This document shows positions 51,851 through 62,764 of a DNA stretch of 64,000 nt, piece by piece. The position numbers and the translations under genes were made by a program. The stretch is from Microbacterium sp. AB. Its GTDB lineage: Bacteria; Actinomycetota; Actinomycetes; Actinomycetales; Microbacteriaceae. Positions within the stretch are counted from its first letter, which is position 1. Each line of letters begins with the position of its first letter. The DNA is taken from contig NZ_CP118157.1 in assembly GCF_032878875.1 (NCBI RefSeq), positions 2,356,001 to 2,420,000 of the forward strand. The letters are read 5' to 3'. The notes under the pieces are model-generated. The model searched no databases, was not told the DNA's origin, and saw only the letters and a list, made by a program, of their open reading frames with translations.

Positions 51851-53502
51851 ACGTGAAGCAGCCGCCGTCACCCGATCGCCCCGTGCTCGACGTCTCCCGT
51901 CTGCACGTCGAGTTCCGCACGTCCGACGGCGGCGTCGTGCCGGCGGTGGAGGACGTCTCGCTGTCGGTGATGCCCGGGGAGATCGTCGCCGTCGTGGGCG
52001 AATCGGGATCGGGGAAGTCGGTCACGGCGATGAGCGTGCTCGGCCTCCTCCCGGACAACGCGGTGTGCACGGGATCGGTGCGGGTCGGCGGCATCGAGGT
52101 GCTGGGCGCCGGCGACAAGGTGCTCGCGTCCGTGCGCGGCGTGACGGCGACCATGGTGTTCCAGGATCCTTTCGGAGCGCTCGACCCCGTGTTCACCGTC
52201 GGCTACCAGATCCGCGAGATGCTCCGGCGGCATCGTCCGGAGACGACGGGCGCGCAGCGCAGGGAGCGTGCCGTGGAGCTGCTGCGGATGGTGGAGCTCC
52301 CCGACCCCGAGGAGCGCGTGCGCGCGTATCCGCACCAGCTGTCCGGTGGACAGGCCCAGCGGGTGGTGATCGCCATGGCCCTCGCGTGCGACCCGCAGGT
52401 GCTCATCGCCGACGAGCCGACCACGGCGCTCGACGTGACGGTGCAGCGCGAGATCCTCGACGTGCTCATCCGGCTGCGCGATCGGATCGGCACGGGCGTC
52501 CTCCTCATCACGCACGACATGGGCGTGGTCGCCGATGTCGCCGACCGTGTCGTCGTCATGCGCCACGGCGTGGTCGAGGAGTCCCAGCCCACCGATGCGC
52601 TCTTCGCCCGGCCGGCCGCGACGTACACGAGGGAGCTGCTCGCGGCCGTGCCGCGGCTGACGGCGGAGGACAGGCCGGAGCGCACGCCCTCGCAGCCGGC
52701 CCTGACGGTCTCCGACCTCGTCGTCGAGTACCGGCGCGGCGGGAGGCCGGCCCGCGCCGTGGACGGGGTCGGCCTCGAGATCGGGCAGGGCCGGATCCTC
52801 GCGCTCGTCGGCGAGTCCGGCTCCGGCAAGTCGACCATCGGTCGTGCCGTCATCGGCCTGGCACCCGTGAGGCGCGGGACGATCGTCGTCGACGGGGTCG
52901 ACGTCGTTTCCGCGTCGCCGAAGGAGCTCCGCGTCCTGCGTCGCCGCATCGGCGTCGTGTTCCAGAACCCGATGGGCGCGCTCGACCCGCGGTGGACGAT
53001 CGCCGACGCCGTGGGCGAGCCGCTGCGCGTCCACCGGGGTCTGCGCGGGGACGCCCTGCGCACGCGCGTGCGGGAGCTGCTCTCCGCCGTGGAGGTGCCG
53101 GAGAGCTGGTCCGGGCGCTATCCGCACGAGCTCTCCGGCGGGCAACGCCAGCGCGTCTCCCTGGCGCGCGCGATCGCGCTCGACCCCATGCTGCTCATCG
53201 CGGACGAGCCCACCAGCGCGCTGGACGTCTCGGTGCAGGCGACGGTGCTGGACCTCCTGCGACGGCTGCAGGAGGAGCTGCGCTTCTCCTGCCTCTTCAT
53301 CAGCCACGACCTCGCCGTGGTCGACGCCCTCGCCGACGACGTCGCGGTCATGCACGCCGGCGTCGTCGTGGAGCAGGGCCCGCGCGTGGAGGTGCTCGCA
53401 CGCCCGCGCGCCGACTACACGAGGCGACTGCTCGACGCCGCGCCCGTGCCCGACCCCGACGTCCAGGCGCGGAGGCGCCGGGAGAGGTTCGCCGCCGCCT
53501 GA
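51847..53502 (+). CDS. Double ATP-binding protein of the peptide importer (DppD-DppF fusion)
   Basis: 551 aa from GTG 51847 (GTGA overlap with the regulator gene); the longer frame upstream is a shadow. Two nucleotide-binding domains in one chain, each with GESGSGKS, then LSGGQAQR... in the first and LSGGQRQRVSLARA in the second, Walker B (LIADEPTTALD; LIADEPTSALD) and H-switch (ITHD; ISHD). Both domains carry the peptide-transporter extensions (RPAATYTRELL; RPRADYTRRLL). Drives the importer alone as a fused pair. Last gene of the operon, convergent with the next gene at 16 bp. Confidence 0.95.
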   Translation: MNVKQPPSPDRPVLDVSRLHVEFRTSDGGVVPAVEDVSLSVMPGEIVAVVGESGSGKSVTAMSVLGLLPDNAVCTGSVRVGGIEVLGAGDKVLASVRGVTATMVFQDPFGALDPVFTVGYQIREMLRRHRPETTGAQRRERAVELLRMVELPDPEERVRAYPHQLSGGQAQRVVIAMALACDPQVLIADEPTTALDVTVQREILDVLIRLRDRIGTGVLLITHDMGVVADVADRVVVMRHGVVEESQPTDALFARPAATYTRELLAAVPRLTAEDRPERTPSQPALTVSDLVVEYRRGGRPARAVDGVGLEIGQGRILALVGESGSGKSTIGRAVIGLAPVRRGTIVVDGVDVVSASPKELRVLRRRIGVVFQNPMGALDPRWTIADAVGEPLRVHRGLRGDALRTRVRELLSAVEVPESWSGRYPHELSGGQRQRVSLARAIALDPMLLIADEPTSALDVSVQATVLDLLRRLQEELRFSCLFISHDLAVVDALADDVAVMHAGVVVEQGPRVEVLARPRADYTRRLLDAAPVPDPDVQARRRRERFAAA

Positions 53503-53518
53503 CCGCGCCTCCGACCGC

Positions 53519-54628
53519 TCAGCGCGCCGGCACGAGCGCCTTCGCCGCCCATCCGATCGCCGCCTCCAGCGGCCCCCGCCCCACGAGGAGCGCCCACAGC
53601 GTACAGGCCGCGATCGTGGCGATCGTGAGGGGCCAGAACGGGTCGAGCGCGCGGAAGGCGACGAGGTCGGACCCGAGCTGCAGCACCGTCGGCTCCGGCT
53701 GGAGGAGGGCCCAGGCGACCAGCTGCGCCGCGTATGCGGTCAGCGGCATGGACCCGACGGCCCGCAGCGGCCAGACGAGCCACCGCGCGGGCGTGGCGCA
53801 CAGCAGCACGCACGCGCCGATGACCGCGATCGCGAACCCCCCGGATCCCACGGCCTCGGCGACGCCGCTCGAGTGCGCCTCGGACGAGAGCACGAACGAC
53901 CACACCGTCTCGGCGGGCGCGACGGGAGCCCAGCGACCGATGATCCCGTATCCGAGAAGGGCCAGAGCCGCACCGAAGCAGACGAGCGCGCCGGCGGTCG
54001 ACGGCCTCGACGACGCCAGCCGGCCGATCCCCATCCCCGCGGCGACGAACGCGAACCAGAGGACGAACGGATAGTGCCATCCCGTCGCCTGCTCGAGGGC
54101 AGCGCCCGCGGGCGTCTCCCAGACCGCCCACGTGTCGATGAGCCAGACGAGGAACGGTCCCGCCACCGCGACCGCGCCGGCGATCGCGAACAGCGTGCTC
54201 GCGCGCAGCGACAGGACGGGCAGCGCTGCGAGGAAGAGGAGCGCGTAGGCGGGCAGGATGACGTACACGGGCGTCTCGAGGGCGATGAGGAGGATCCCGA
54301 TCGCCCAGATGCTCACGGCCCTCACGACGACGCGTCCGCGGACGACGTCCATCCGCGTGCCCGCCACCGGCGTCGAGCCGCCCGACACCAGCGCGAGGGA
54401 GACGCCGGCGAGCGTCGCGAAGAGGATGGAGGAGCGGCCGTTGACGACGTCGGTCCACGTCGTCGGATCGTCCCCGTCGAAGGGCGACGTGTCGAGGAGG
54501 TGCGCGGCGAACATCCCGATCACCGCGAGGCCGCGGGCGAGGTCGATGCCGCGCTCGCGTCCCGCCCCGTCGAGCCGTGCCCGACGGGTCGCGATCCTGC
54601 TCCTCAGTCCGCCTGGCGCATCAGCCAA
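53519..54628 (-). CDS. DUF1624/DUF418-like membrane protein (acyltransferase-related)
   Basis: 369 aa if started at TTG 54628 (AGAAGG nine bases upstream); no ATG or GTG lies where the conserved N-terminus needs it. A CTG at 54607 overlapping the argF stop is the other candidate. The family signature [21 protein letters not shown] lies near the start, followed by about nine or ten hydrophobic helices. Related proteins transfer acyl groups across the membrane (heparan-alpha-glucosaminide acetyltransferase-like), with His in the first helix being conserved. Substrate unknown. It overlaps the end of argF, so it is likely read through from the arg operon. Confidence 0.7.
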   Translation of the reverse strand: MADAPGGLRSRIATRRARLDGAGRERGIDLARGLAVIGMFAAHLLDTSPFDGDDPTTWTDVVNGRSSILFATLAGVSLALVSGGSTPVAGTRMDVVRGRVVVRAVSIWAIGILLIALETPVYVILPAYALLFLAALPVLSLRASTLFAIAGAVAVAGPFLVWLIDTWAVWETPAGAALEQATGWHYPFVLWFAFVAAGMGIGRLASSRPSTAGALVCFGAALALLGYGIIGRWAPVAPAETVWSFVLSSEAHSSGVAEAVGSGGFAIAVIGACVLLCATPARWLVWPLRAVGSMPLTAYAAQLVAWALLQPEPTVLQLGSDLVAFRALDPFWPLTIATIAACTLWALLVGRGPLEAAIGWAAKALVPAR

Positions 54629-55530
54629 ACGAGGAGCGCCTTCTGTGCGTGGAGGCGGTTCTCCGCCTCGTCCCAGATGACGCTCTGCGGGCCGTCGATG
54701 ACCTCGGCGTCGACCTCGTAGCCGCGATCGGCGGGGAGGCAGTGGATGAAGAGGGCCTCGTCGTCGGCGAGCCCCATGAGCTCCGGCGTCACCTTGTAGT
54801 CGCCGAGGTCGCGCAGGCGCGCGAGCTTCTCCTCCTCCTTGCCCATCGACACCCACGTGTCGGTCACGACGACGTCGGCTCCGGCCGCCGCTTCCAGGGG
54901 GTCGGTGAGGAGCACGACGGAGCCGCCCGTGGAGGCGCCGATGCGGTCGGCGTCCGCCACGACGTCCGCCCGCGGCGCGTAGTCCTCCGGGGAGGCGATG
55001 CGCACGTGCATCCCCGCCATCGCGCCGGCGAGCGCATAGGAGTGCGCCATGTTGCTGCGTCCGTCGCCGAAGAACGACAGCGTCAGGCCCTTCAGCTCGC
55101 CCTTGTGCTCGCGCAGCGTGAGCAGATCCGCCAGCAGCTGGCACGGGTGGAAGTCGTCGCTGAGCGCGTTGACCACGGGCACCCTCGTGCCGGCCGCCAT
55201 CTCCTCGAGGCCCTTCTGCGCGTAGGTGCGCCACACGATGGCGGCGACCTGGCGTTCCAGCACCCGCGCGGTGTCGGCGGGCGTCTCCTTGCCGCCGAGC
55301 TGGCTGCTCGCCGTCGTGATGACGAGCGGGGTGCCGCCGAGGTCCGCGATGCCCACGGCGAACGACACGCGCGTGCGGGTCGACGACTTGTCGAAGATCA
55401 CCGCGACCGTCTTGGGCCCCGCGAGGGTCTTGTCGGCCCAGCGGTCCTTCTTGAGCTCGGCGGCCAGGTCCAGGATCTCGGCCTGCTCGGCGGGCGTGAT
55501 GTCGTCGTCGCGCAGGAAGTGGCGGGTCAT
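54604..55530 (-). CDS. argF: Ornithine carbamoyltransferase
   Basis: 308 aa from ATG 55530 (ATGA overlap with argD). Carbamoyl-phosphate site [12 protein letters not shown], then the ornithine-side motif [13 protein letters not shown] and the catalytic [12 protein letters not shown] loop. Joins carbamoyl phosphate to ornithine to give citrulline. Fifth gene of argCJBDF. argR and argG, often next, are not here. Confidence 0.97.
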   Translation of the reverse strand: MTRHFLRDDDITPAEQAEILDLAAELKKDRWADKTLAGPKTVAVIFDKSSTRTRVSFAVGIADLGGTPLVITTASSQLGGKETPADTARVLERQVAAIVWRTYAQKGLEEMAAGTRVPVVNALSDDFHPCQLLADLLTLREHKGELKGLTLSFFGDGRSNMAHSYALAGAMAGMHVRIASPEDYAPRADVVADADRIGASTGGSVVLLTDPLEAAAGADVVVTDTWVSMGKEEEKLARLRDLGDYKVTPELMGLADDEALFIHCLPADRGYEVDAEVIDGPQSVIWDEAENRLHAQKALLVWLMRQAD

Positions 55531-56732
55531 GCGGGGGTCTCCGTGGGGGTCGGGATGGTCGCGGCGACGGCGGCGAGCGCCTCGCCGAACAGGACGAGGA
55601 ACTCCTCCACCTCGGCGTCGCCGATCGTGTAGGCGGGGGCGATGCGGATGACGTCGTCCGCGGGGGCGTTGACGATGAGGCCGCGCTCGTGCGCCGCCGC
55701 GCGCACCTCCCCGGCGACGGGCGCCGAGAGCGTGATGCCGATGAGGAGGCCGGCGCCGCGCGTGCCGGTCACGAGGGGGAGCCCTCCGACGCCCTCGCGC
55801 AGCTGCGCGCCGCGGGCGGCGACGTTGTCGAGCAGCCCCTCGGTCTCGATGTGGTCGAGGACCGCGTTCGCGACCGCGCTCGCGAGCGGATTCCCGCCGA
55901 ACGTCGAGTTGTGCGTGCCGGGGGAGAAGAGGTCGCTCGCGGCCCCGAACGTGATGAGCGCGCCCAGCGGGAAGCCCGCGCCGATGCTCTTGGCGAGCGT
56001 GACCGCATCCGGTGCGATGCCCTCCCGCTGGAAGGCGAACCACTCCCCCGTCCGCCCCGACCCGGTCTGCACCTCGTCGAGGATGAGCAGGGCGCCGTGC
56101 CGCGACGTGAGCTCCCTCGCACGTGCGAGGTAGCCGTCGGGCAGCGGGACGACCCCCGCCTCTCCCTGGATGGGCTCCGCGATCAGCGCGACGACGGTGT
56201 CGTCGACGGCCGCCTCCAGCGCCTCGATCGTCGGGTCGATCGCCCGGATGCCCGGGAGCAGCGGGCGGAACGGGTCCTGGTAGGCGGCCTTCGGCGTGAG
56301 CGACAGCGTGCCCGTCGTCCGGCCGTGGAACGCGCCGTTCAGCACGAGGATGGAGGTCTTCCCGGTCTTGCCGCCGTGCAGGCGCGCGAGCTTGATGGCC
56401 GCCTCGTTCGCCTCGGCGCCCGAGTTCGCGAGGAAGACCCGTCCGCTCTCCCCCGTTCCCGCGAGCCGCTTGAGACGCGCGGCCAGCTCCAGCTGGGCGG
56501 GGCTCGCGAAGTAGTTCGAGACGTGCGCGAGCGTCGCCGCCTGTCGCGAGACCGCCTCGACGAAGACGGGGTGGCCGTGTCCGAGGCCGTTCACGGCGAT
56601 GCCGCCGAGGAAGTCGAGGTAACGACGCCCCTCGTCGTCCCAGACGGAGGATCCCTCGCCGCGCGTGAGCAGCGCGAGGCGCCCGCCGAGGCTCATGAGA
56701 TCGCGTGATGCGTCATCCTGCCAGGTGGTCAT
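55527..56732 (-). CDS. argD: Acetylornithine aminotransferase
   Basis: 401 aa from ATG 56732. Class III PLP aminotransferase: [15 protein letters not shown] (phosphate-binding), [28 protein letters not shown] with the PLP-contacting Asp, and [14 protein letters not shown] with the Schiff-base Lys. Makes N-acetylornithine from the semialdehyde with glutamate as donor. Overlaps argB and argF by four bases on each side. Confidence 0.95.
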   Translation of the reverse strand: MTTWQDDASRDLMSLGGRLALLTRGEGSSVWDDEGRRYLDFLGGIAVNGLGHGHPVFVEAVSRQAATLAHVSNYFASPAQLELAARLKRLAGTGESGRVFLANSGAEANEAAIKLARLHGGKTGKTSILVLNGAFHGRTTGTLSLTPKAAYQDPFRPLLPGIRAIDPTIEALEAAVDDTVVALIAEPIQGEAGVVPLPDGYLARARELTSRHGALLILDEVQTGSGRTGEWFAFQREGIAPDAVTLAKSIGAGFPLGALITFGAASDLFSPGTHNSTFGGNPLASAVANAVLDHIETEGLLDNVAARGAQLREGVGGLPLVTGTRGAGLLIGITLSAPVAGEVRAAAHERGLIVNAPADDVIRIAPAYTIGDAEVEEFLVLFGEALAAVAATIPTPTETPA

Positions 56733-57634
56733 TCGGCCACCACCTCCGTTCCGATTCCCTTGCTGGTGAAGAGCTCGACGAGCACCGAGTGCGGCACCCG
56801 CCCGTCGATGATCGCCGCCGACGGCACGCCGCCGTCGACCGCGTCGAGACACGCCTGCATCTTCGGGATCATCCCCGACTCGAGCGTGGGCAGCATCTCG
56901 CGCAGCTCCGGCGCCCGGATGTGGGAGACGAGCGAGTCCCGGTCGGGCCAGTCCGCGTAGAGACCGGGCACGTCCGTGAGCACCACGAGCTTGCGCGCGC
57001 CCAGGGCCACCGCGAGCGCGGACGCCGCGGCGTCCGCGTTGATGTTGAGCGTGTGACCGGGGTGGTCGAGGTCGGGCGCGACGCCCGCGACGACCGGGAT
57101 GCGGTCGGCCTTGAGGTGGTCGAGCACCGGCGTCGGATCGACGCGGACGACGTCGCCGACGCGCCCGAGGCTCTCCTCGACGCCGTCGATGACGACGCCG
57201 CGCTGCCGTCCGCCGAAGAGGCCGGCGTCCTCCCCCGAGACTCCGACCGCGAAGGGACCGTAGGAGTTGATCTTCGCGACGAGCTGGGGGTTGATCTGGC
57301 CGGTCAGGACCATCCGGACGACCGTGACCGCCTCCGTGCTCGTGACGCGGTAGCCGCCCTTGAACTCGCTCGGGATCGCGAGCCGGTCGAGCATGCTCGA
57401 GATCTGCGGGCCGCCGCCGTGGACCACGACCGGCTTGATCCCGACGTATCGGAGGTAGGCGATGTCCTGCGCGAAGGCGTCCTGCAGCTCCTCGGAGATC
57501 ATCGCGTTGCCGCCGTACTTGACGACGACGACCTGATCGCGGAACTGCCTGAGCCACGGCAGAGACTCGATGAGCGTGGTCGCCTTGAAGGCGGCCTCCT
57601 CGGGGGTCGTGTCCTGGAGATCGATCGGTGTCAT
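56729..57634 (-). CDS. argB: Acetylglutamate kinase
   Basis: 301 aa from ATG 57634. Amino-acid-kinase fold: [10 protein letters not shown] (ATP-phosphate Lys), VVHGGGPQI (substrate Gly loop), [16 protein letters not shown] and [11 protein letters not shown]. The N-terminal helix (about 10-28) is the kind used for hexamer formation and arginine feedback inhibition in arginine-sensitive forms. Phosphorylates N-acetylglutamate. Confidence 0.96.
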   Translation of the reverse strand: MTPIDLQDTTPEEAAFKATTLIESLPWLRQFRDQVVVVKYGGNAMISEELQDAFAQDIAYLRYVGIKPVVVHGGGPQISSMLDRLAIPSEFKGGYRVTSTEAVTVVRMVLTGQINPQLVAKINSYGPFAVGVSGEDAGLFGGRQRGVVIDGVEESLGRVGDVVRVDPTPVLDHLKADRIPVVAGVAPDLDHPGHTLNINADAAASALAVALGARKLVVLTDVPGLYADWPDRDSLVSHIRAPELREMLPTLESGMIPKMQACLDAVDGGVPSAAIIDGRVPHSVLVELFTSKGIGTEVVAE

Positions 57635-58788
57635 GAGGAGTACGCGCTGTTCTCGTGGACGTAGTCGTGCGTGAGGTCGTTCGTGAGGATGGTGGCGGTC
57701 GCCGTGCCCACGCGGAGGTCGATCACGACGTGCGTGTCGCGCGGCGTGAGGTCGACCTCTTCGCGGGGACGGTCGGGGCCGCCCCCGCTGCAGACGCGGA
57801 CACCGTTCATGAGGACGTCGACGTCGTACGGGTCGAAGTCGGCCTCGGTCGTGCCGATCGCGGCGAGCACGCGGCCCCAGTTCGGGTCGTTGCCGAAGAC
57901 GGCCGCCTTGAACAGGTTGTTGCGCGCCACGGAGCGGCCCACCTCGACGGCGTCGTCCTCGCTCGCCGCGTTCACGACCTCGATCGTGATCGCATGGCTC
58001 GCGCCCTCCGCGTCGGCCTGCAGCTGGCGGGCGAGGTCGCGGCACACCTCGGCGAGCGCGTCCGCGAAGGCCGTCTCGTCGGGCACGACGCCGGAGGCGC
58101 CGCTCACGAGCAGGGTGACCTGGTCGTTCGTCGACATGCAGCCGTCGGAGTCGAGCCGGTCGAAGCTCACGCGCGTCGCCTCGCGCAGGTGGGCGTCGGC
58201 CTGCGCGGAGTCGAGGACGGCGTCGGTCGTGATCACGACGAGCATGGTCGCCAGGCCCGGGGCGAGCATCCCCGCCCCCTTCGCGATGCCGCCGATGGAC
58301 CACCCGTCGCCTCGGAGCACAGACATCTTCGGAACCGTGTCCGTCGTCATGATGGCGCGTGCGGCGTCCTCGCCGCCGTCGGCGCTCAGCGCGGCGATCG
58401 CCTTCTCGGTGCCGTCGAGGACCTTCGCGCGGAAGGCCTCGTCGCCCGTCCCGATGAGACCCGTCGAGCAGACCTGGACGCCGATCGCACCGACGCCGAG
58501 CAGCTCCGCCGCTCTCTCGGCGGTCTGGTGCGTCGTCTGGAAGCCGAACGCCCCCGTGAAGCAGTTCGCGCCGCCGGAGTTGAGGACGACCGCCTCGACG
58601 ACGCCGCCCTTGATCGCCTCCTGCGACCACAGGACCGGGTTCGCCTTCGCGCGGTTCGACGTGTAGACCGCCGCGCCCGCCTTGAGCGGACCCCGGTTCA
58701 CGATCACGGCGACGTCGGGCTTCCCGGTCGACTTGAGCCCGGCGACGACGCCGGCCGCCTCGAACCCTGCGGGTGCTGTCACGCTCAC
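57631..58788 (-). CDS. argJ: Glutamate N-acetyltransferase (ArgJ)
   Basis: 385 aa from GTG 58788, overlapping the argC stop as GTGA. Ntn-type enzyme that cleaves itself before the nucleophilic Thr in [16 protein letters not shown] (Thr near residue 186). Other family segments are [13 protein letters not shown] and [13 protein letters not shown]. Transfers acetyl from N-acetylornithine to glutamate, keeping the acetyl cycle going; whether it also uses acetyl-CoA cannot be read from sequence. Confidence 0.95.
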   Translation of the reverse strand: MSVTAPAGFEAAGVVAGLKSTGKPDVAVIVNRGPLKAGAAVYTSNRAKANPVLWSQEAIKGGVVEAVVLNSGGANCFTGAFGFQTTHQTAERAAELLGVGAIGVQVCSTGLIGTGDEAFRAKVLDGTEKAIAALSADGGEDAARAIMTTDTVPKMSVLRGDGWSIGGIAKGAGMLAPGLATMLVVITTDAVLDSAQADAHLREATRVSFDRLDSDGCMSTNDQVTLLVSGASGVVPDETAFADALAEVCRDLARQLQADAEGASHAITIEVVNAASEDDAVEVGRSVARNNLFKAAVFGNDPNWGRVLAAIGTTEADFDPYDVDVLMNGVRVCSGGGPDRPREEVDLTPRDTHVVIDLRVGTATATILTNDLTHDYVHENSAYSS

Positions 58789-59831
58789 GGCGCCACTCCG
58801 TTCACGGTCAGCGCGCGCCCCTCGGGCAGGCCGAGCGCGATGTTCATCGACTGGATCGCGGCGCCGGCGGTGCCCTTGGCGAGGTTGTCGACCGCGGCGA
58901 CGACGACGACGCGGTTCGCCGCGCGGTCGATCACGAGGCCGAGGAGCGCGGTGTTCGCCCCCGTCACGTCGGCTGTGCGCGGCAGCTGCCCCTCGGGGAG
59001 CAGCTGCACGAAGGTCTCGTCCCCGTAGGCCTGCTCCCACGCGTCGCGGATCTGCGTGTCGGTGACGCCTTCGGCGATGGGCGCGGTCGAGGTCGCGAGG
59101 ATGCCCCGCGCCATCGGGACGAGCACGGGCGTGAACGAGACGCGCACATCGCCGGTGGCGCCTGCGCCGCGCAGCGCCTGCACGATCTCGGGGATGTGGC
59201 GGTGCGTGCCGCCCACGGCATACGGGTTCGCGGTGCCGAGGAGCTCGGCGCCCAGCAGGTGGGTCTTGAGGCTCTTGCCCGCACCCGACGGGCCGACGGC
59301 GAGGACGGTCACGATGTCGGAGGCGTCGACCACTCCCGCGGCGACCCCGGGCGCGAGGCTGAGGCTCACGGTGGACGCGTTGCAGCCCGGGGCCGCGATG
59401 CGCGTCGCGCCGGCCAGGCGCTCCCGCTGCTTCGCCCCGCCGACGACGAGCTCGGGCACGCCGTACGTCCAGGGCTCGTGGAACTCGCCGCCGTAGAAGG
59501 CGTCCCAGTCGCGCTCGTCCGTGAGGCGGTGATCGGCGCCGCAGTCGATGACGAGCGCCGCGTCGCCGAGCGCGTCGGTGTACTGGCCCGACTGCCCGTG
59601 CGGCAGCGCCAGGAACACGATGTCGTGACCCGCGAGGTTCTCGGGGGTCGTGTCCTGGAGGGTGAGATGCGCGAGCGAGCGCAGGTGCGGCTGGTGCTGG
59701 ATGAGCGGCTGCCCGGCGTTCGAGTGCGCGGTGACCGTGCGGATCTCGACGTCGGGGTGTGCGGCGAGCAGCCGGAGCAGCTCGCCGCCGGCATAGCCCG
59801 AAGCGCCGGAGACGGCGACCGAATACGACAT
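58785..59831 (-). CDS. argC: N-acetyl-gamma-glutamyl-phosphate reductase
   Basis: 348 aa. NADP site [14 protein letters not shown] at the N-terminus, the catalytic Cys in [12 protein letters not shown] near 150, and the C-terminal HRHIPEI His motif. Reduces the acyl phosphate to the semialdehyde. First gene of the leftward argCJBDF operon; AGAGG precedes ATG 59831, and the AT-rich ACAATAAGG (59838-59846 region, minus strand) lies just upstream. Confidence 0.96.
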   Translation of the reverse strand: MSYSVAVSGASGYAGGELLRLLAAHPDVEIRTVTAHSNAGQPLIQHQPHLRSLAHLTLQDTTPENLAGHDIVFLALPHGQSGQYTDALGDAALVIDCGADHRLTDERDWDAFYGGEFHEPWTYGVPELVVGGAKQRERLAGATRIAAPGCNASTVSLSLAPGVAAGVVDASDIVTVLAVGPSGAGKSLKTHLLGAELLGTANPYAVGGTHRHIPEIVQALRGAGATGDVRVSFTPVLVPMARGILATSTAPIAEGVTDTQIRDAWEQAYGDETFVQLLPEGQLPRTADVTGANTALLGLVIDRAANRVVVVAAVDNLAKGTAGAAIQSMNIALGLPEGRALTVNGVAP

Positions 59832-60265
59832 GACCTCTACCTTATTGTCCGTGAGCGGGGGCCTGGGACGGCGACACCTGCGGACGGACCGCGCGTGCGC
59901 GCGGAGGCTTCGCGGTGCCGCCTAGATTCGGCGGCCGCGCGGACGTCGGGGCGCGACGACGACGCTCGGGGAGAGCGTGAGGGGCGTCGCGGACGAGGTC
60001 ATGGGGACGACAGTAGCACGTCGCCGCTCCTCGAGGCCGAGCGCGAACGCGTCGGGCAGGAGCAGATGCTCGTCGTCGCCCACGCGGGGGCGCTGCACGC
60101 GGCGCTCGAGTCGGCGGGCACCGCTTCCATCGTCCTCTCCTCCGACGGATGGGGGACGCGGATCGAGGGGCAGGGCGTGCTCGATCGGCCGACCAGGCAC
60201 TGGCCCGCACGCCGACCGGCGCTCGGTCTCGCGGCCATCCGCATCGGACGACCCCGCGGTCTCCG
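59832..60265. other. 434-bp gap between argC and pheT, possible gene remnant
   Basis: No complete gene supported. The part next to argC is its promoter region. In about 60013-60260 the plus strand has a run of codons with nearly all G/C third bases and natural-looking composition (MLVVAHAGALHAALESAG from ATG 60067), but the frame has no stop before it runs into antisense pheT. It may be a decayed gene or chance. Confidence 0.4.
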
Positions 60266-62764
60266 CTACTCGCGCAGCGTCGCGCCGAAGCGCTCGCGCG
60301 CCACGGCGACGCCCGCGAGCTTCGCGTCGGACGCCTCGGCGGCGGTCAGCGTCCGGTCGGACGCGCGGAACCGGAGGGCGAACGTGAGGCTCTTCGTCCC
60401 GTCCGGCACGCCCTGACCGCGATAGTCGTCGACGAGGCGCAGCGACTCGAGCAGGTCGCCCGAGCCCTCCGCGAGCGCCGCCCGCAGATCGGCGGCCGGC
60501 AGGTCCGCCGGCACGACGAGCGACACGTCCTGCGTCGCGGCGGGGAACGTCGAGAGCGTCTCGGCCACGACGCGCTCGCCCGCGAGGCCGAGCACGGCGT
60601 CGATGTCGATCTCGGCGACCGTGACGCGTCCGGCGAGATCGGCGTCGGCGGCGACCCGCGGCAGCAGCTCGCCGACGTAGCCCACCTCGGCGCCGCGCGC
60701 GGAGAGGACGCCCGTGCGACCCGGATGGAGCGCCGCGCGCTCGCCCTGCACGACCTCGATCTCCACGCCGGCGGCGACGGCGATCGTGCGCACGGCGTCG
60801 AGCGCGACCTCGAGTCCTGCCGGCTCCGCGGCGCGGCCCGGCTGCTTGGGGGCGATGCTGCCCGCGAGCAGGATGGCGACGCGGCGCGGCTGCGGCGGGA
60901 TGGAGGCGTCCAGCGCCGCGAGGGTCGCCGCGTCGGGGCGCACGGCGAGCGGCGGGACGGCGTCGGTGCCGTAGGCCCTGCCGGCCTCGGGGAGGAAGAC
61001 CGCGCCGATCTCGAAGAGCGCGAGATCCGTGAGCCCGCGGGAGAGGTTGCGGTGCGCGGTCTGCAGGAGCCCGGGCAGGAGCGACCTGCGCAGGAACGGC
61101 GCCTGGCCGTCGAGGGCGTTGGCGAGCTTGACGCTCGGCAGGTGCTCGCCCGACGCCGAGCCGTGGAGGTCGTTCTGCGCCTCCGTCGTGAAGGGGAACG
61201 ACGGCGTCTCCACGAAGCCGGCGGCCGCGAGAGCGTTCGCGACACGGCGGCGCCCCTGCTGGGCGGGCGTGAGCCCCCGCCCGGACGGGGGCGTGGGGAG
61301 GACCGACGGGATGCGCTCGAGCCCGTGGATGCGCGCGACCTCCTCCGCGAGCGTCCACTTGTCGGTGAGGTCGGGCCGCCACGACGGCGGGATGACCTGC
61401 CATCCCCCGTCGACGGCGGCGACCTCGGCGCCGATCGTCTCGACCGCTCCGACGATCTCCTCGTCGGTGTAGTCGACGCCGATGAGGCCGGGGACGAACG
61501 CCGCGGGCAGCTCGATCCCCTGGGCGACGTGCTCGGAGAAGAGCGCGCCGCCGAGGGCGTCGGCAGTGCCGCCGGCGAGCTCGACGAGAAGGTCGACGAC
61601 GCGCTGCGCCGCCGCGAACGGGACGAGCGGGTCGACACCGCGCTCGAACCGGCGCGACGCCTCGCTCGAGAGCTTGTGACGGCGGGCCGTCCGAGCGATC
61701 GTGATCTGGTCGAAGGTCGCGGCCTCGACGAGGACGTCCTGGGTCGTGGCGCCGATCTCGGTCTTCGCGCCGCCCATGACTCCCGCGAGACCGATCGGCC
61801 CCGACTCGTCGGCGATGACGAGGTCCTCGGGGTGGAGCTCGCGCACCTGGCCGTCGAGCGTCTCGAGCCTCTCTCCCTCGGCCGCACGGCGCACCGTGAT
61901 GCCGCCGGAGAGGGTCTCGAGGTCGTAGCCGTGGATCGGGTTCCCGAGCTCGAGCATCACGTAGTTCGTGATGTCGACGAGGAGCGACACCGAGCGCACG
62001 CCCGCGAGCGCGAGGCGCGTGATCATCCACGGCGGCGTGGGCTTCGAGGCGTCGACGCCGCGCACGACCCGGACGACGAACTCCCTCGCCCCGACGTTGC
62101 CGCGGATCGGCGCGCGGTCGTCGACCGTCACGGGGAAGCCCTCGCCCGGCTCGACCTCCGCCCACGGACGGTCGGCGGGGTCGCGGAACGCCGCTCCCGT
62201 GGCGTGCGCGTACTCGCGGGCGATGCCGCGGATGGACAGGGCGTACCCGCGGTCGGGCGTGACGTTGACGTCGACCGCCGTGTCGTCGAGACCGAGCAGC
62301 GCGATCGCGTCCGTGCCGGGCTCGGCGTCGATCCCGAGCTCGACGAGACGCAGGATGCCGTTGTGCTCGTCGCCGAGGCCGAGCTCGCGCGCGGAGGCGA
62401 TCATCCCGTCGGACACGTGTCCGTAGGTCTTGCGCGCCGCGATCGGGAAGGGACCGGGCAGCACGGCGCCCGGGAGCGTCACCACGACCTCGTCGCCGGC
62501 GAAGAAGTTCCCCGCACCGCACACGATGCCCCGCGGCTCGGCCTCGCCGACGTCGACCCGGCACCAGCGGATGGTCTTGCCGTTCTTCTGCGGCTCCTCC
62601 TCGAAGGAGAGCACCCGGCCGACGACGACGGGGCCGGTGAGGTCGAAGCGGATGACCTCCTCCTCCTCGAAGCCGACGCGCACGAGCGCGGCCAGCACGT
62701 CCTCGGGCGTCGTCCCCTGCGGAAGATCGACGTACTCACGCAGCCACGAGAGCGGGACGCGCAT
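60266..62764 (-). CDS. pheT: Phenylalanyl-tRNA synthetase beta subunit
   Basis: 832 aa from ATG 62764 (TGATG overlap with pheS). Domain order is as in bacterial PheT: N-terminal B1 (MRVPLSWLREYVDL), EMAP/OB tRNA-binding domain (about 40-150, with GRVLSFEEEP and ICGAGNFF-type segment VCGAGNFF), B3/B4 editing domain (about 210-395), B5 (400-475), the inactive synthetase-like core (490-690) and a ferredoxin-like anticodon-binding domain (735-830, STFPAATQDVSLVV). Forms the alpha2-beta2 enzyme with PheS. Confidence 0.96.
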   Translation of the reverse strand: MRVPLSWLREYVDLPQGTTPEDVLAALVRVGFEEEEVIRFDLTGPVVVGRVLSFEEEPQKNGKTIRWCRVDVGEAEPRGIVCGAGNFFAGDEVVVTLPGAVLPGPFPIAARKTYGHVSDGMIASARELGLGDEHNGILRLVELGIDAEPGTDAIALLGLDDTAVDVNVTPDRGYALSIRGIAREYAHATGAAFRDPADRPWAEVEPGEGFPVTVDDRAPIRGNVGAREFVVRVVRGVDASKPTPPWMITRLALAGVRSVSLLVDITNYVMLELGNPIHGYDLETLSGGITVRRAAEGERLETLDGQVRELHPEDLVIADESGPIGLAGVMGGAKTEIGATTQDVLVEAATFDQITIARTARRHKLSSEASRRFERGVDPLVPFAAAQRVVDLLVELAGGTADALGGALFSEHVAQGIELPAAFVPGLIGVDYTDEEIVGAVETIGAEVAAVDGGWQVIPPSWRPDLTDKWTLAEEVARIHGLERIPSVLPTPPSGRGLTPAQQGRRRVANALAAAGFVETPSFPFTTEAQNDLHGSASGEHLPSVKLANALDGQAPFLRRSLLPGLLQTAHRNLSRGLTDLALFEIGAVFLPEAGRAYGTDAVPPLAVRPDAATLAALDASIPPQPRRVAILLAGSIAPKQPGRAAEPAGLEVALDAVRTIAVAAGVEIEVVQGERAALHPGRTGVLSARGAEVGYVGELLPRVAADADLAGRVTVAEIDIDAVLGLAGERVVAETLSTFPAATQDVSLVVPADLPAADLRAALAEGSGDLLESLRLVDDYRGQGVPDGTKSLTFALRFRASDRTLTAAEASDAKLAGVAVARERFGATLRE

